This document shows, piece after piece, positions 7,959-16,948 of a stretch of DNA of 64,000 nt (positions are counted from its first letter, which is position 1; each line of letters starts with the position of its first letter). This DNA comes from Desulfobulbus sp. (GTDB lineage: Bacteria > Desulfobacterota > Desulfobulbia > Desulfobulbales > Desulfobulbaceae), in NCBI RefSeq assembly GCF_030824455.1, contig NZ_JAVBXR010000124.1, forward strand, positions 1-64,000, read 5' to 3'. The notes under the pieces were generated by a model that was not told the origin of the DNA, did no database searches, and saw only the letters and a program-made list of their open reading frames with translations. The translations under genes and the position numbers were made by a program.

Positions 7959-10900
7959 ATGTCCGTTGAGCCCTGCCCGTTGCCCCTTGCCTCCGACGCC
8001 CTCAAGGCCAATCTGCGGGAAACCGCCGCCCCTGTGGTGATCAGCCCGCGCTACGCCCTATTGCGCGAGGTGGTCTGTCGGTTCCAGGGCATCCTGGGCA
8101 AACTGGACGCCCTGCTTTATGAAATCAGCCATCCCTACCATAATTGGAAGTTGATCATCCCGGAATTGCGGGCCTTTGCCCTGAAAAACCTCAATCACTA
8201 CCGCGACCACGAGCAGGGGCCCGAGGCCTTTGCCCTGTTCACCGGCATTTTTTTCGACGCCCTCAAGGATTCGAGCCGCAACGACCAGTTGCTCCAGCGC
8301 ATTCTGGAAGGCATGCTCGCCTATGCCGACAAGCTGATCCTCTCCCTGGACGGCGCCGCGCTCTTTCGTTTTGAGCAGGTCTTTGCCGATTTTTTCACCC
8401 GCCTGCGCGAACTCGACAAAACCGAACCGCTGGTGATGCTGTCCATGGTCCAGGGCCATCATCCGGTGCGCAAGATGGCGCAGAAGGTGATCGCCCTGCG
8501 CCAGCAGCAGCCTGAGCAGCCCTTTGACCTGCGGGCGCTGGCCCAGTTGATGCGCACCATTTTGCTCCGCAATTACGAATACTGGCTGAGCGAGGAAGAT
8601 CCCCTGCCCTGGTTTGAGGCGCAGTGCGGCGACTACTGCCGGCAATGGCACGGCCAGGACCTGCTGCTGGCCATCTCGCACCAGCGCATCCGCGAATGCC
8701 TGCAGATTCTCGAAGGGGTGGACTTTACCGCCGATCACCAGGCCGGCCTGGAGCTGATCCTCACCCTGCCCAGCCACATGGACATTGTCCGCCTGTACAA
8801 AGAGATCCCGGCCAAGATGGTGGCGTTGGAACCGACAGACGAGACCTCGGCCCATTTCGTTGAAAACCGCAAGCTGCTCTTCCTCTTCCGGATCATGGAC
8901 ACCAAGGGCCTCTCCCTGATCCACGAAGAAACCCTGCGCGAGATCAACCGCAGCCTGGTGCAGCTGATTCGCAAGCAGAGCTTCGAGGAGATCGAGCAGT
9001 TTTTCGTCACCACCTTCCACCTGCTCAAGGCCAATGTCCGCCGCTACCCGCACACCTCGCTGCAGTGCATCCAGGTAATTGGCAACGAGGTGTTCAAGCG
9101 CGGCAACTCCCGTCTGGTCGAAGCCTTTCTCTGGGAGGCGGTGCGGTTCGGCTTCCAGTATGCGGGGGTGCGCGGCGTCGACGAGGACTGGCAGCCCATT
9201 GCCAACCCAGCCCATCTGACCAACATCCGCATCTGGCTCAATCTGATCGAGCAGGAGCCCAAATGGTGCTCCACCCTGTTCTCGGCCCTGATCATCAACC
9301 TGCGCCTCTCGGGCACCTGCGTCCGCGACACCGACCTGTTCCAGCGCGACGTCACCGAGCTGCTCAACCACCCCATCGGCCCGATCTACAACCTGGCCAA
9401 GCAGTTCACCAAGCTGATGCCGGTCTTTTTCAACGAAATCGGGGCCGAAGGCGAGCTGCGCGACGTGTCCACCGAACTCGACGAGATCCACAAGCGCAAG
9501 GACATCCTGATCCACTTCCTGCGCAAACAGGCCCATGTGGAATCGAGCAACCTGATCGTCGGCTTCATCGAGGCCATTTTCACCTTCTGGATCACCCTGG
9601 ACCGCAATTATCTGCGCGAATACCTGCCCGACGAGGTGCTGCATCAGCTGCAGACCGAGGGCGCCTATGTCGACGACCAGCACCAGCTGGCGCTGCGGAT
9701 CAAAAAGGAGCTGCGCTTCACCCGCATGGCCCAGATTCTGGCCTGGCCCGACGACGAGCGCCAGCAATTTCTTGACCGCCAACAGGACCTCTCCGAGGTC
9801 GAAAGGCGGCGCTTTGCCCTGCTGGTGCGGATGTACAAGCTGCTCCATCTCAAATACAACCTCAGCCTGCCCGAGATCCAGAGCCAGCTGCACCACGCGG
9901 TCAACGCCGGCTTTCCCGAGCTGACCCATCTCCTCGACGTGCTGGAGGCCAACGACCCGATCCACTGCCTGGACGCCCTGCTGGACGAACTCGAACACCT
10001 GCAGGAGGTGATTCTCAGCGCCGAGAAGTTCGAGCCCAAAGAGGAGATCTACTACAAGCGGCACATCGCAGTCGACATCCCCTCGGTTTACGGCCGCTAC
10101 AGCGAGCGCAAGTTCGACGCCCTCGGCCTCACCTTCCGCCTGGAAAGCCTGGCCAACGTCTACCTAGAGCGGTTGTTCGCCACGGTCAACCTCAGCTTCA
10201 TCACCCAGGCAACCTTTATCCGCATCCTCAAATGTCTGCGGCTTTTCACCCGCGCCCTGCAGATCGACGGCATCTCCAGCCGCCGCCTCGACACCTACAT
10301 CAGCCTGCTGGCCACCTCCATCGGCATTCGGCGCTTTTCCTACACCCAGCACCTCGACATCATGCGGGGCCTTTCCGAGGGGGTCAAGGACATCATCTAC
10401 GCCTACTACACCAATGTCCACCAGAACAACCTGTCGATCATCGTGCCCCAGATCGGCCAGGACAACCTCCTGCTCAAGTACCACAGTTCCTGGGACGAGA
10501 AAAACATGCCCGAGACCGTGCTCAAGCTCTCGGAGATGTTCTTCCGCGACCTGATTTCCACCACCTTCGGGTTGCAGCACCTGGACAACTTCATCGGCAA
10601 GGTCATCGGCACCCTGGAGGCGCAGAAGGACATCCTGGATGAAAAAACCCTGGACCTGCTGATGACCTACAACCCGGAAAAGGCGATCAGCAGCCTGCAC
10701 GCGGAAAACCTGCGCACCCACAACCTGATTCACCTCGGCAACAAGGGCTTCAACCTGGTGGTGCTGAACCGCGACAAGATGCCGGTGCCGCCGGCCTTTA
10801 TCATCACCACCGAGGTCTTCCGCTGCTACCGGGCGATCCGCAAATTTGAGCGAGCCCGCGACGAATACATGCGGCGGGTGCGGGCGGCGGTCACGGCCAT

Positions 10901-12218
10901 CGAACAGCTGACCGGGCTGATCTTCGGTTCGCCGGAACGGCCGCTGCTCCTGTCGGTGCGTTCCGGGGCCGCCATCTCCATGCCGGGAATCATGTCCACC
11001 ATCCACAACGTGGGCGCCAACGAGGAGATGGTCGAGGAGTACGTGGCCATCCATCCGGACGCCAAATATTTTGCCTGGGACAACTTCCGCCGCTTTCTCC
11101 AGTCCTGGGGCATGGCCAACGGCATGGAGCGCGAGGATTTCCAGGAGCTGATGAACACCCACAAGCGGCAGCACAAGGTCCACTACAAACGCGATTTTTC
11201 GCCGGAGCAGATGCGGCAGCTGGCGCTCAACTACCAGCGCGCCCTGCGCGGACGCGGCTTCGGCATGCCCGAGGACCCTTGGCTGCAGCTGATCGGCGCG
11301 GTGGACATGGTGTTTGACAGCTGGCATACGCCCAAGGCCGAGGAATACCGCCACCTGATGGGCGTTTCCGACGACTGGGGCACGGCGGTTATCGTCCAGA
11401 CCATGGTCTTTGGCAACCTCGGCGTTCAGGCCGGCAGCGGGGTGCTGTTCACCGCCCATCCCTACCGCAAGGTGCGGCGGGTGGCCCTGTGGGGCGATTA
11501 CGCCATTGGCGATCAAGGCGAGGATATTGTTTCCGGCCTGGTCACCAGCCACCCGATCTCAGTGGAGCAGGCGGAAATCGACGGCCGCGACGAAAACAAG
11601 AGCCTGGAGCGGCAATTTCCCAAAGTCTACCAGCGATTGCTCGGCATCAGCCGTGAACTGGTCTACGACAAGGAATGGAACCCGCAGGAGATCGAATTCA
11701 CCTTCGAAGGCCCGGAACCGGAGCAGTTGTACCTGCTGCAGACCCGCGACATGATCACCATCAAGAAAAAGGAGCATCTCAACGTCTTTGTCGATTCCGA
11801 TCTGGCCCACAAGGCGATCCTGGCCAAGGGCATCGGCGTTTCCGGTTCGGCGATGTCGGGCAAGGCGGTGTTCAACGAGGACAACATCAGCCGGTTGCGG
11901 ATGGAGGAACCCGGCACGCCGCTGATCCTCATCCGCCGCGACACCGTGCCCGAGGACATCCGCGAGATTTCCCTCGCCGACGGCCTGGTGACCTCGCGCG
12001 GCGGCCAGACCTCGCACGCCTCGGTGGTGGCCACCCGCCTGGAAAAAACCTGCGTGGTCGGCTGCCGCGACATGCAGGTGTTTGAAACCGACGAATACGC
12101 CGAAATAAACGGCGCCCGCATCGCCTTTGGCGCCCCGATCTCCATCGACGGCCGCCACGGCCTACTCATCGAGGGCAACTACCCCCTGCGCGAAGAGGTG
12201 CATATTCTGCCGCTGTGA
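7959..12218 (+). CDS. PPDK-like dikinase: ATP-binding plus phosphohistidine domains behind a large unknown N-terminal region
   Basis: 1,419 residues. The C-terminal third is homologous to pyruvate phosphate dikinase/PEP synthase. The ATP-binding domain runs from LGNKGFNLVVLNR (about 925) through LLSVRSGAAISMPGIMSTIHNVG (about 995-1020) and LGVQAGSGVLFTAHP (about 1155). The swivelling phosphohistidine domain has TSRGGQTSHASVVA with the likely phosphoacceptor His near 1353. The protein ends soon after this domain, so the C-terminal TIM barrel that binds PEP/pyruvate in PPDK is missing. Residues 1-900 are mostly helical by composition and not recognised. The enzyme probably transfers a phosphate from ATP through the His to a substrate other than pyruvate. 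The ATG at 7959 was preferred over TTG at 7953. No partner gene is evident. Confidence 0.8.
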   Translation: MSVEPCPLPLASDALKANLRETAAPVVISPRYALLREVVCRFQGILGKLDALLYEISHPYHNWKLIIPELRAFALKNLNHYRDHEQGPEAFALFTGIFFDALKDSSRNDQLLQRILEGMLAYADKLILSLDGAALFRFEQVFADFFTRLRELDKTEPLVMLSMVQGHHPVRKMAQKVIALRQQQPEQPFDLRALAQLMRTILLRNYEYWLSEEDPLPWFEAQCGDYCRQWHGQDLLLAISHQRIRECLQILEGVDFTADHQAGLELILTLPSHMDIVRLYKEIPAKMVALEPTDETSAHFVENRKLLFLFRIMDTKGLSLIHEETLREINRSLVQLIRKQSFEEIEQFFVTTFHLLKANVRRYPHTSLQCIQVIGNEVFKRGNSRLVEAFLWEAVRFGFQYAGVRGVDEDWQPIANPAHLTNIRIWLNLIEQEPKWCSTLFSALIINLRLSGTCVRDTDLFQRDVTELLNHPIGPIYNLAKQFTKLMPVFFNEIGAEGELRDVSTELDEIHKRKDILIHFLRKQAHVESSNLIVGFIEAIFTFWITLDRNYLREYLPDEVLHQLQTEGAYVDDQHQLALRIKKELRFTRMAQILAWPDDERQQFLDRQQDLSEVERRRFALLVRMYKLLHLKYNLSLPEIQSQLHHAVNAGFPELTHLLDVLEANDPIHCLDALLDELEHLQEVILSAEKFEPKEEIYYKRHIAVDIPSVYGRYSERKFDALGLTFRLESLANVYLERLFATVNLSFITQATFIRILKCLRLFTRALQIDGISSRRLDTYISLLATSIGIRRFSYTQHLDIMRGLSEGVKDIIYAYYTNVHQNNLSIIVPQIGQDNLLLKYHSSWDEKNMPETVLKLSEMFFRDLISTTFGLQHLDNFIGKVIGTLEAQKDILDEKTLDLLMTYNPEKAISSLHAENLRTHNLIHLGNKGFNLVVLNRDKMPVPPAFIITTEVFRCYRAIRKFERARDEYMRRVRAAVTAIEQLTGLIFGSPERPLLLSVRSGAAISMPGIMSTIHNVGANEEMVEEYVAIHPDAKYFAWDNFRRFLQSWGMANGMEREDFQELMNTHKRQHKVHYKRDFSPEQMRQLALNYQRALRGRGFGMPEDPWLQLIGAVDMVFDSWHTPKAEEYRHLMGVSDDWGTAVIVQTMVFGNLGVQAGSGVLFTAHPYRKVRRVALWGDYAIGDQGEDIVSGLVTSHPISVEQAEIDGRDENKSLERQFPKVYQRLLGISRELVYDKEWNPQEIEFTFEGPEPEQLYLLQTRDMITIKKKEHLNVFVDSDLAHKAILAKGIGVSGSAMSGKAVFNEDNISRLRMEEPGTPLILIRRDTVPEDIREISLADGLVTSRGGQTSHASVVATRLEKTCVVGCRDMQVFETDEYAEINGARIAFGAPISIDGRHGLLIEGNYPLREEVHILPL

Positions 12219-12367
12219 GGCGGGGGGCTTCCTGGGGAGCCCTGCTTTCTCCTTGCCGCGCCTCGCCCGGCATCTGCACAAAATTTTCTTTGCACTATGT
12301 TTTTTTTGTGCTAAGGATTCCTTGTACAGGATTCACTGTGCATAACCGCCGGGAGGAGGAACAACAG

Positions 12368-13621
12368 ATGGGGCAGAACACCAAAATGAACAACATTGCC
12401 GGGCCGCCGGTTGAAGGCGACGACTTTTTTGGGCGTGAGCAAGCGGTTTCCGCCTTGCGCGATCTGCTTGAGCATCACGACGTCCTGTTGCTTGGTCCGC
12501 GACGAATCGGCAAGACCTCCGCCGCCCGCAGGATTCTGGCCGGGATTCGCACTGAAGGGTGGCGAGCGATTGAAGTCAACGTGGCGGCCTGCAAGGACGA
12601 ACGCGGCCTGATCGACAAACTGCGCACCGCCCTGGTGGCCGAGTTGACGCCGGTTGCCGGCAAGGTTGGCGCAGTGGTCGACAAGGCCCGCGCGGCGATA
12701 GGGTTGACCGCAATCGAGTCAGTCACATACAGTGCCGGGGAAACAGGAACAGTCGAGGTAACGCTGCGCGACGGCAGCGAAGGAGATTGGACTAGGGCGA
12801 CCGGCGACGTGGCCGGCCTCATCGGCCAAAGCCAAACCCCGCTTCTGATCTACATGGATGAACTGCCCATCCTGTTGTTCAACATCATCACAACAGACCC
12901 GCACAACGGGGTGCAGCGGGTGCGCCGCTTCCTCGACTGGTTCCGCAACGACCTGCGCAATCTTCCCGGCGGCGGCAAGGCCCGCTGGCTGATCACCGGC
13001 TCGGTGGGCCTGGACACCTTGGTGCAACAGCACGGGATGGCCGACGCCGTCAACAGCCTCAAACACCAGACCTTGGAACCCTTCACTGCCCCTGAGGCCG
13101 TCGCCCTACTCAACAAATTAGCAGCCAGCTATGCGGTTTCATTGACCGAGGAGGAATCGCAGGCAATCGTTGCCGCCCTTCGCTGGCCCCAGCCCTATTA
13201 CCTGCAGCTTTTTTTCAACGAATTGCGCGCCATGACGCAAGGGCCGTCCGCCAGCCGCCTAGGCGAGCACATCGAACAGGTCCTGGAGCAGATGATCACC
13301 TCCAGCGCCGACAACGATTTCCACCATTGGGAAGAACGCCTGACCATCCAGCTCTGCCCCGCCGACGCCCAGCACGCCCTGGCCCTGCTGGGCCGCACCG
13401 CCCACGACCCCCAAGGCGTTCGGGTCGAAACCCTGCTGGCCGAACAGCACGAACGCTTGCCCCATGCCGACGCCGACGAGGCCCGGCGCACCTTTATCCG
13501 CCTGCGCGACGTGTTGATCCGCGACGCCTACTGGTTGGCGGACGAAAGTTCGGGCGTCAAACGCTACCGCTTCCGCCTTGAGCCCCTGCGCCGCTGGTGG
13601 GCACGGAGGAACACCCTATGA
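12368..13621 (+). CDS. P-loop ATPase, archaeal-type/STAND-like, first of a pair
   Basis: 417 residues. It opens almost at once with the ATPase core: FFGREQAVSALRDLL, then the Walker A motif GPRRIGKT (43-50) and Walker B LLIYMDE near residue 160. A sensor strand WLITGSVGLD and a helical lid follow, then a C-terminal winged-helix-like part ending RYRFRLEPLRRWWARR, which is typical of the archaeal ATPase (PF01637-like) branch of STAND NTPases. No effector domain precedes the NTPase. The ATG at 12368 follows GGGAGGAGGA. Its TGA overlaps the ATG of the next gene, which encodes a second ATPase, so the two should be made together. The role is unknown; signalling or defence is plausible. Confidence 0.75.
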   Translation: MGQNTKMNNIAGPPVEGDDFFGREQAVSALRDLLEHHDVLLLGPRRIGKTSAARRILAGIRTEGWRAIEVNVAACKDERGLIDKLRTALVAELTPVAGKVGAVVDKARAAIGLTAIESVTYSAGETGTVEVTLRDGSEGDWTRATGDVAGLIGQSQTPLLIYMDELPILLFNIITTDPHNGVQRVRRFLDWFRNDLRNLPGGGKARWLITGSVGLDTLVQQHGMADAVNSLKHQTLEPFTAPEAVALLNKLAASYAVSLTEEESQAIVAALRWPQPYYLQLFFNELRAMTQGPSASRLGEHIEQVLEQMITSSADNDFHHWEERLTIQLCPADAQHALALLGRTAHDPQGVRVETLLAEQHERLPHADADEARRTFIRLRDVLIRDAYWLADESSGVKRYRFRLEPLRRWWARRNTL

Positions 13622-16600
13622 GCGGCGGCGTTCCCATGCACCACTACAACCCGGACTGGCTCAACGACGACGATCTGGCGGCTAATTTTGTGGCCCGCCA
13701 GGAGGAATTCACCTTTCTGCGCAACGAATTGGCGCGCACCCCCCGTCAGGGTGGGGCCCAACACTACCTGCTGGTGGGCGTGCGCGGGGCCGGCAAGACC
13801 ACCCTGCTCAAGCGTTTGGCCGTGGCCATCCGCCGCGACAACGATCTCAACGACCATCTGGTCGCCCTTTCCTTTCCGGAAGAGTTGTACCAAGTGAAAC
13901 ATCTGGCCGATTTCTGGTGGGCCGCTTGCGAGGCCTTGGCCGACGAACTTGACCGCGACGACCAGACCGCTGCGGCCGACCAACTGCTGGCCGCCGTTGA
14001 CCAAGCCAAAGGGCAGGCCGCCTCCGACGACGCTTTGGCCGACGACGGCTTGCGTCTGCTGCTGGAAACCTGCGCCGGGTTGGAACGGCGGCCGGTGTTG
14101 CTGGTGGACAATCTGGATCTGGTCTTCCAGCGCATCGAAAAAACCGGGCGCAAGTTGAAAAACCCCCATGCCCCGGCCTACTGGAGCTTTCGCGAGGCCT
14201 TGTCCACCGCTGTTTCACCGGTGGTTATCGGCGGGTCGGTGCGTCTGTCGGAACCCTTCACCGATTACGACAAAGCCTTTTACGATTTTTTCATTCCCAA
14301 ACGGTTGGGCAAACTCCCCCTGAACGAGGTGCGCCGGGTGCTGGAACGGTTGGCCGAGGTCCGAGACCTGCCCGAAATCAGGGAGCGGTTGCAGACCCGT
14401 CCCGGCCGCCTTGAGGCCCTGCACGAACTGACCGGGGGCAATCCCCGCGCCCTGGGGCTGATCTTCGAGTTGCTGCGCCAGGGGCCCAACAGCCGTGCCG
14501 TCGAGGATTTCGAGCGATTGATGGACAGCGCCACCCCCTATTACAAGGCCCGCTTCGAGGATCTGTCCGACCAGGCCCAGGTGGTGATGCACGCCCTGGC
14601 CGTCCGGCGGCCCGGCGACGGCCAGAGCCTGCGTTTCGGCCACACCGCCGCCGAGATCGGCAGCCACGCCCGCCTGCCCACCAACACCGTCTCCGCCCAA
14701 CTGGATATTCTGGCGCGCGAAGGGCTGGTGGAAAAAAACGCGGCCCACGGCCGCACCCAATACCGCATTGCCGAACAACTGTTCCGCCTCTGGCTGCAGA
14801 TGCGCGGCAACCGCCGCCTTCGCCAGAACGTCATCGGCCTCACCGAATTTCTCGAAGCCCTGTTCGAGCCCGAAGAACTCAGGCGCGGCCTGTACGAGGA
14901 CACCAGCGCCGGCAAGCTGGCCCAAGCACGACTTGCCTTTGCCGCCGCCGACGTGCGCTGTCTGGCGCCGTTCCGCTCCGGCCTGCTCGCCCATGGCGCG
15001 GATGCGGCCCTGCGGCACACGCAAGACCTGGGCGAACCCATCGAGCCTTACCTGAGCCCAAGCGAGCTGCCGGAGGATCTGGCCACCCTGGTGCGACTCC
15101 GCGAACAGTTGCGCCTAGGCAAGGTTGGCTTGAAGCCTGAAGAGCAGGACGGTCTGCTCGGGTCAACCGTTTTGAGCCCGGAGCAGAAAGAACGCGGCGT
15201 CACGGCGCTGTGCTCTCCAAAAACGGCGCTGGAGGAAGCTGGCCGCCTGCAGGCCAGACTTGAGCAGGAACGCGGCAATCTCATCCGCTGGGGCTTGCGC
15301 CCGGAGGATGTGGCGCTGTTGTGGCGCAAACGGGCTATGGGGCTATTGCCCCTGCCCGACCTGAAACCCCAGGATGCGGAGTCCGCCTGCCTGAACGAAC
15401 AGGATGCATCGGCCTGCCGGGCCATGATCTGGCGGTTGCTTGGCGCACTGGACCTGGTCCGCTTCACCAATGACGAGCAGGCGCGGGAATGGCTCAACTG
15501 GGGCTTGCAGCAGGCAGAGGATGCCAGCGCTGCGGAATGGGCCAAAGTGGCCGGCGCCATGCGGCGATCCCATTGCTTTGAACCCGCCCGACAGGTCTTG
15601 GATCAAGCGGTGCAGCGCGGTACGGCGTCACGGGTTTGGTACGAACGCGGAGTATTGTTGGATGACATGCAGGGTGATCCTCATGAAGCTGAAGCCGCTT
15701 ATCGCAAGGCTATTGAGCTTGACCCGACCGACGCCTTGCCTTGGATTAGTCTAGGCATCCTGCTGGCAGACAAACTCAACCGACACGACGAGGCAGAAGC
15801 AGCATACCACAAGGCCATTGAACTTGGCCCTGTCCATGCATTGCCATGGTTCGCGCTGGGAAACCTGCTGGACTACAAACTCGACCGGATTAACGAGGCA
15901 GAGGCCGCATACCGTAGGGCTATTGAAATTGACCCCGCCTTTGCCTTGCCGTGGTTCGCGCTGGGCTTCCTACTGGACAACAAACTCAACCGGATTGACG
16001 AAGCAGAGGCTGCATACCGCAAAGCTATCGAACTTGATCCAACCGATGCCTTGCCGTGGTGTGCCCTGGGAGACCTGTTAGACGAAAAGCTCAACCGCTA
16101 TGATGAAGCAGAGGCTGCATACCGCAAGGCTATCGAACTTGACCCTGCCTACATCTTACCGTGGTTAAATCTGGGCCTCCTGCTAACAGCTCAATTCGAC
16201 CGGCCCAAGGAGGCAGAGGCTGCATACCGCAAAGCCATCGAGCTCGACCCAGACGATGCCAGACCGTGGAACAACTTGGGCAACCTGCTGGCCGACAAAG
16301 GCAATCTCACCGAAGCCGTAGCCGCCTTTGCCCGAGGCGCTGCATTGGAATCGGACAGGCATCCGTATTGGCGGAGTCGGTACACCGAGGTGCAGGCCCG
16401 GCTTGCTTCGACGGCAGCGCAACAGGCCCTGGCAACCGGGAACGCTGGCGCCTTGGCCGAAGCCTTGGCCCACCTTGCAACCCAGGCGGTCGACCTGGCC
16501 GCCGCCCTGGTCAGCCCAGTCTTTATCGAGGAATTCCTTGCCCCCTCGCTGAAGGACGCTCATCAAGCGGAAACCCTCCTGGCCGCGCTGCGGGCCGCAG

Positions 16601-16749
16601 GGTACGACCGCCATGGACGCCCTTTGCTCTTGGCTTACGAGGCGGCGCTGCGCAATAGCCCCGACATGCTGACCGAGCTTGAACCCGAGGTGCAGGTCGC
16701 CAGCCAGCGGCTCTACGACCGGCTCACCGGCGCCAGGGCTCCGATCTAA
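13618..16749 (+). CDS. STAND-like ATPase with C-terminal TPR array, second of a pair
   Basis: 1,043 residues. An N-terminal P-loop NTPase has Walker A GVRGAGKT (54-61) and Walker B RPVLLVDNLD (about 160), and a sensor-like VVIGGSVRLS. A winged-helix region follows (about 330-400: TNTVSAQLDILAREGLVEK, then YRIAEQLFRLWLQ), then a helical linker. At about 670-913 there are seven TPR-like units, six of them in exact 35-residue register, with motif PWxxLGxLLxxKLxRxxEAEAAYRKAIELDP split over the unit. A helical C-terminal 130 residues close the protein. In STAND proteins such arrays act as sensors that trigger NTPase assembly. The gene overlaps its partner by four bases (ATGA). No nuclease, protease or other effector domain was seen. 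Confidence 0.78.
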   Translation: MSGGVPMHHYNPDWLNDDDLAANFVARQEEFTFLRNELARTPRQGGAQHYLLVGVRGAGKTTLLKRLAVAIRRDNDLNDHLVALSFPEELYQVKHLADFWWAACEALADELDRDDQTAAADQLLAAVDQAKGQAASDDALADDGLRLLLETCAGLERRPVLLVDNLDLVFQRIEKTGRKLKNPHAPAYWSFREALSTAVSPVVIGGSVRLSEPFTDYDKAFYDFFIPKRLGKLPLNEVRRVLERLAEVRDLPEIRERLQTRPGRLEALHELTGGNPRALGLIFELLRQGPNSRAVEDFERLMDSATPYYKARFEDLSDQAQVVMHALAVRRPGDGQSLRFGHTAAEIGSHARLPTNTVSAQLDILAREGLVEKNAAHGRTQYRIAEQLFRLWLQMRGNRRLRQNVIGLTEFLEALFEPEELRRGLYEDTSAGKLAQARLAFAAADVRCLAPFRSGLLAHGADAALRHTQDLGEPIEPYLSPSELPEDLATLVRLREQLRLGKVGLKPEEQDGLLGSTVLSPEQKERGVTALCSPKTALEEAGRLQARLEQERGNLIRWGLRPEDVALLWRKRAMGLLPLPDLKPQDAESACLNEQDASACRAMIWRLLGALDLVRFTNDEQAREWLNWGLQQAEDASAAEWAKVAGAMRRSHCFEPARQVLDQAVQRGTASRVWYERGVLLDDMQGDPHEAEAAYRKAIELDPTDALPWISLGILLADKLNRHDEAEAAYHKAIELGPVHALPWFALGNLLDYKLDRINEAEAAYRRAIEIDPAFALPWFALGFLLDNKLNRIDEAEAAYRKAIELDPTDALPWCALGDLLDEKLNRYDEAEAAYRKAIELDPAYILPWLNLGLLLTAQFDRPKEAEAAYRKAIELDPDDARPWNNLGNLLADKGNLTEAVAAFARGAALESDRHPYWRSRYTEVQARLASTAAQQALATGNAGALAEALAHLATQAVDLAAALVSPVFIEEFLAPSLKDAHQAETLLAALRAAGYDRHGRPLLLAYEAALRNSPDMLTELEPEVQVASQRLYDRLTGARAPI
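15727..16356 (+). repeat. six in-frame 105-bp tandem repeats (TPR units)
   Basis: The period is exactly 35 codons: units begin at 15727, 15832, 15937, 16042, 16147 and 16252. The most conserved stretch encodes EAEAAYRKAIELDP and is nearly identical at DNA level between adjacent units. This suggests recent duplication or gene conversion and a capacity to gain or lose units. A seventh, less regular unit lies just upstream. Confidence 0.9.
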
Positions 16750-16948
16750 CCATTGGACCGAGCGCCTGGAGTGGCGAGTGCGCGGCCGCCAGCCGGCCCA
16801 CAATCATTTCCCCCTTCTGTCGACGCTGCCATATTCTGTCTTTATGAACAGCGACAGGCGATATATAGTTTTGCCTCAACCACTCTCTCCGACGCGCGCA
16901 TCCTCGGAAGCGCCAGCGTTGGGTTCCTCTCCGTCCTGGTCGTCCGTC

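Noticed and set aside
8058-10064. 668-residue open frame opposite the dikinase-like gene
   Set aside because: Its composition (Gly/Gln/Val/Asp/His repeats) is the mirror of a GC-rich coding strand, with no domain pattern. The plus-strand protein has clear PPDK domains.
16750-16948. Walker A-like GESG...GKT on the minus strand before copA
   Set aside because: A stop codon interrupts the motif and the frame ends within 25 codons. No ABC-ATPase context is present, so I read it as chance.
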